Shown: positions 62,088 through 64,000 of the stretch, piece after piece
How positions within the stretch are numbered: position 1 is the stretch's first letter
Layout of the letters: every line of letters starts with the position of its first letter
Assembly: GCA_016124855.1 (NCBI GenBank)
Contig: WGMX01000027.1
Coordinates: forward strand, 175,221 to 239,220
DNA from: Anaerolineaceae bacterium
GTDB taxonomy: Bacteria > Chloroflexota > Anaerolineae > Aggregatilineales > Phototrophicaceae
Reading direction: 5' to 3'
Length of the DNA stretch: 64,000 bases
Program-made: the position numbers and the translations under genes
The notes under the pieces: model-generated
What the model saw: only the letters and a program-made list of their open reading frames with translations
Database searches by the model: none
Told to the model about the DNA's origin: nothing

Positions 62088-63266
62088 ATGTATATCATTG
62101 GCTTGATGTCTGGCACATCAGCGGATGCCATCGACGCGGCCTTATGTGAAATTCAAGGTGAACCGCCCTTACTCAAGATTCGTATCGTCCGTGCCATCAC
62201 TTATGCCTATCCCGAAGGTTTTCAAGCACGGATTTGGGATGCTTGTTTACCGACTAAAAGTCATGTTGATACCGTGTGCCAACTCAACTTTGATATGGGC
62301 GAGTTGTTCGCACAGGCCGCGCTTAAGGTGATTTCTGAGGCGGGCATCTCTCCAAGTGATGTCGATTTGATCGGCTCACACGGGCAAACCATCTGGCATA
62401 TGGTTCAACCTTCAGGGCAGGTAAGCGCAACCCTGCAAATTACCGAGGCCTCGATTATTGCAGAGCGCACGGGCATTACCACCATTCACAATTTCCGTCC
62501 GCGAGATATTGCCGCCGGTGGACAAGGCGCACCCTTAACCGGATACGCTGATTGGCTGCTTCTGCGTCATCCCAACCACTGGCGTGCCATTCAAAATGTG
62601 GGCGGGATGGGCAATGTCACCTTTTTGCCCCCACTTTCGGATACCCAAAATGTGCCGGTGGCCTTTGATACCGGGCCGGGAAATGCGCTGATTGACGGGG
62701 CGATGACGATCCTCACCGATGGCAAACAGAGCTACGACAAAGATGGGCAGCTTGCCAGTCAAGGGCGGATTGATGAGGATTGGTTACAGATATTGGCACT
62801 GCATCCTTATTATGATTTAAAGCCCCCGAAAACCACCGGACGCGAATTGTTTGGCGCGGTCATGTCAGCCGAGTTGGTCGAGGAAGGCAAAAAGCGCGGC
62901 CTCGATGATAAGAGTATCGTCGCGACGGTAACGGCACTCACGGCAGCCAGTATCGCGGATGCTTACAACCGTTATGCACCTGCACCCATCCAAGAAGTGA
63001 TTATGGGCGGCGGCGGAGCGCGTAATCCGGCACTGCTTGGCTTGCTCCAAAGTTTGCTCCCGACCGCTAAAGTGATGACTCATGAGGACATTGGCCTCGA
63101 CAGCGACAACAAAGAGGCGCTGGTATTCGCACTTCTCGCACACGAAACATGGTACGCCCGACCCGGTAATTTACCCTCACTCACGGGGGCAAAATATCCG
63201 GTGGTGTTGGGTCAAATTACACCGGGGAAGAATTACGCCTCGCTTATTAAAAAGACGTGGTGTTGA
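62088..63266 (+). CDS. anmK: Anhydro-N-acetylmuramic acid kinase
   Basis: It phosphorylates and opens 1,6-anhydro-MurNAc during peptidoglycan recycling. It is 392 residues: GLMSGTSADAIDAALCEI phosphate loop, DLIGSHGQTIWH, DIAAGGQGAPLTGYADWLL, NVGGMGNVTFLPP, FDTGPGNALIDGAM, and the C-terminal GGGGARNPALLGLL. It ends before the second repeat island. Confidence 0.97.
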   Translation: MYIIGLMSGTSADAIDAALCEIQGEPPLLKIRIVRAITYAYPEGFQARIWDACLPTKSHVDTVCQLNFDMGELFAQAALKVISEAGISPSDVDLIGSHGQTIWHMVQPSGQVSATLQITEASIIAERTGITTIHNFRPRDIAAGGQGAPLTGYADWLLLRHPNHWRAIQNVGGMGNVTFLPPLSDTQNVPVAFDTGPGNALIDGAMTILTDGKQSYDKDGQLASQGRIDEDWLQILALHPYYDLKPPKTTGRELFGAVMSAELVEEGKKRGLDDKSIVATVTALTAASIADAYNRYAPAPIQEVIMGGGGARNPALLGLLQSLLPTAKVMTHEDIGLDSDNKEALVFALLAHETWYARPGNLPSLTGAKYPVVLGQITPGKNYASLIKKTWC

Positions 63267-63964
63267 AGAAGTCTACAGTTTTCAGTTTACTATATGATCC
63301 CCTCCCTAAATCCCTCCCCGCTTCGCAGAGAGGGACTTGAAATCATTCTTAACCCAACATATTGGCTTATAGCGATTAGCTCAACCAAATCTTTTGGCGA
63401 AGTTGGCAATTTGGGTGGCGATAACTGTCAATTTTGGGCGACATTGCTAAACGATTTTCGTCCGTCAGCCGAGAAAAGGCACTCTTTTTTGGCAAAATTG
63501 ATGCTGGGATGTCTGTCGCCAAGATTGCCAATCTCCAGTTATCAGTTGATAGTTTGAAGTTCCAAGCCGCAAGTTCCAAGATTGGTTATTCGCTTAAGAC
63601 GCTGGCGATGATTCGGAAACTGCACAAACTGCAATCGCGAAACTGGTTTGGGCGGCGGATTTGAGGGAGCAAAACGCCGAAACTTCGCAAAATTCTTCAG
63701 ATTCTTCAATTTCGCAGTGAGGTTTACAATTATCAGTCAGCAGTCTTGCCGACTGTATGATGTTAAGGTGCATGGACGGGATAAATCCCGCCCCTACATC
63801 ACAGTGTAACAGATATGAGAATGAAATGGGTTACCATTTGGAAGAACATTTTGTCACTCTTTGTGTGAATTTCGCGCAAAAGGGAAAAGAGAATGAGGGA
63901 AAAAACAACGGTCAGCGGTAAAGTTAGGGTTAGAAAAAGAACCTAGGAACCGGAGGCCGTTGTT
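63267..63964. repeat. Intergenic repeat island 2
   Basis: About 700 nt with no gene. In order it holds CAGTTTT 7-nt repeats (63268-63290), a C-rich repeat (63297-63337), GGCGAAGTTGGCAAT (near 63397), CGCCAAGATTGCCAATC (63517-63533), CAGTTAT and AAGTTCC 7-nt repeats (63534-63582), CAGTCAG repeats (63728-63755), and copy B of the long-range element. It mirrors the island at 29.5-30.4 kb. Confidence 0.75.
63759..63860. repeat. Long-range repeat element, copy B
   Basis: GATGTTAAGGTGC, then a palindrome GGACGGGAT/ATCCCGCCC with CTAC (one mismatch), and the ~35-nt core matching copy A at 30044-30078 with two or three differences. Confidence 0.75.
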
Positions 63965-64000
63965 ATGAACCAGTATAGCAAATACCAAAGTGGTCGAGCG
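63965..64000 (+). CDS. Start of a gene cut by the window end
   Basis: An ATG eight bases after GGAGG opens a frame MNQYSKYQSGRA that is still open at the window edge. Only 12 residues are visible, so no identity can be given. Confidence 0.5.
   Translation, partial: MNQYSKYQSGRA

Overview
The window looks like a chromosomal segment of a member of the Chloroflexota, probably an Anaerolineae-like lineage. This is inferred, not proven, from several signs: moderate GC with many long multi-PAS sensors, a uS12 with the long insertion seen in that phylum, a single continuous str-S10-spc-alpha ribosomal cluster, sugar-phosphate microcompartment genes, and intergenic DNA full of degenerate 7-nt repeats and small GTAGGG-type palindromes. 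No rRNA, tRNA or CRISPR array was found.

Layout. 1-9 kb: a small membrane protein, Hsp20, a class II aldolase, a very large soluble PAS/GAF histidine kinase, an MCP-like protein and a VOC protein. 8.4-10.2 kb: a TetR regulator divergent from a His-rich-tailed membrane methyltransferase, with strong dyads between them, then a possible 31-residue His-rich peptide. 10.3-16.4 kb: an iron-uptake operon with an EfeO/imelysin-like secreted protein carrying an EF-hand loop and two FTR1 permeases with large extracytoplasmic domains. 16.6-21.8 kb: a lipoprotein nuclease, a secreted beta-propeller, and an OmpR-type response regulator with its HAMP kinase.

21.8-29.6 kb: a DUF433/DUF5615 pair, then DeoC and RpiB with N-terminal extensions. 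Further on are a GT-C glycosyltransferase, a DUF1269 protein, two tandem AAC(3)-family acetyltransferases, and a BMC-H plus BMC-P shell pair closed by a good terminator. DeoC, RpiB and shell genes together are the signature of an SPU (sugar-phosphate utilisation) bacterial microcompartment. 29.5-32.3 kb: a repeat island, an HxlR-like regulator, a GNAT acetyltransferase and a DUF1398 protein.

32.4-54.4 kb: rpsL to rpsI, including fusA, tuf, secY, adk, map, rpoA and truA. infA and rpsD are missing from their usual places. At the infA position sits a 451-bp unit encoding a GxxExxY PD-(D/E)XK-like protein between ~33-bp inverted repeats, which looks like a mobile unit. 54.5-64 kb: two unknown membrane proteins, MazG, an AT-rich AAA ATPase/TOPRIM pair that looks like a split OLD/PARIS-like anti-phage module, DinB-like, alpha/beta hydrolase and AnmK genes, then a second repeat island and the first codons of a gene running off the end.
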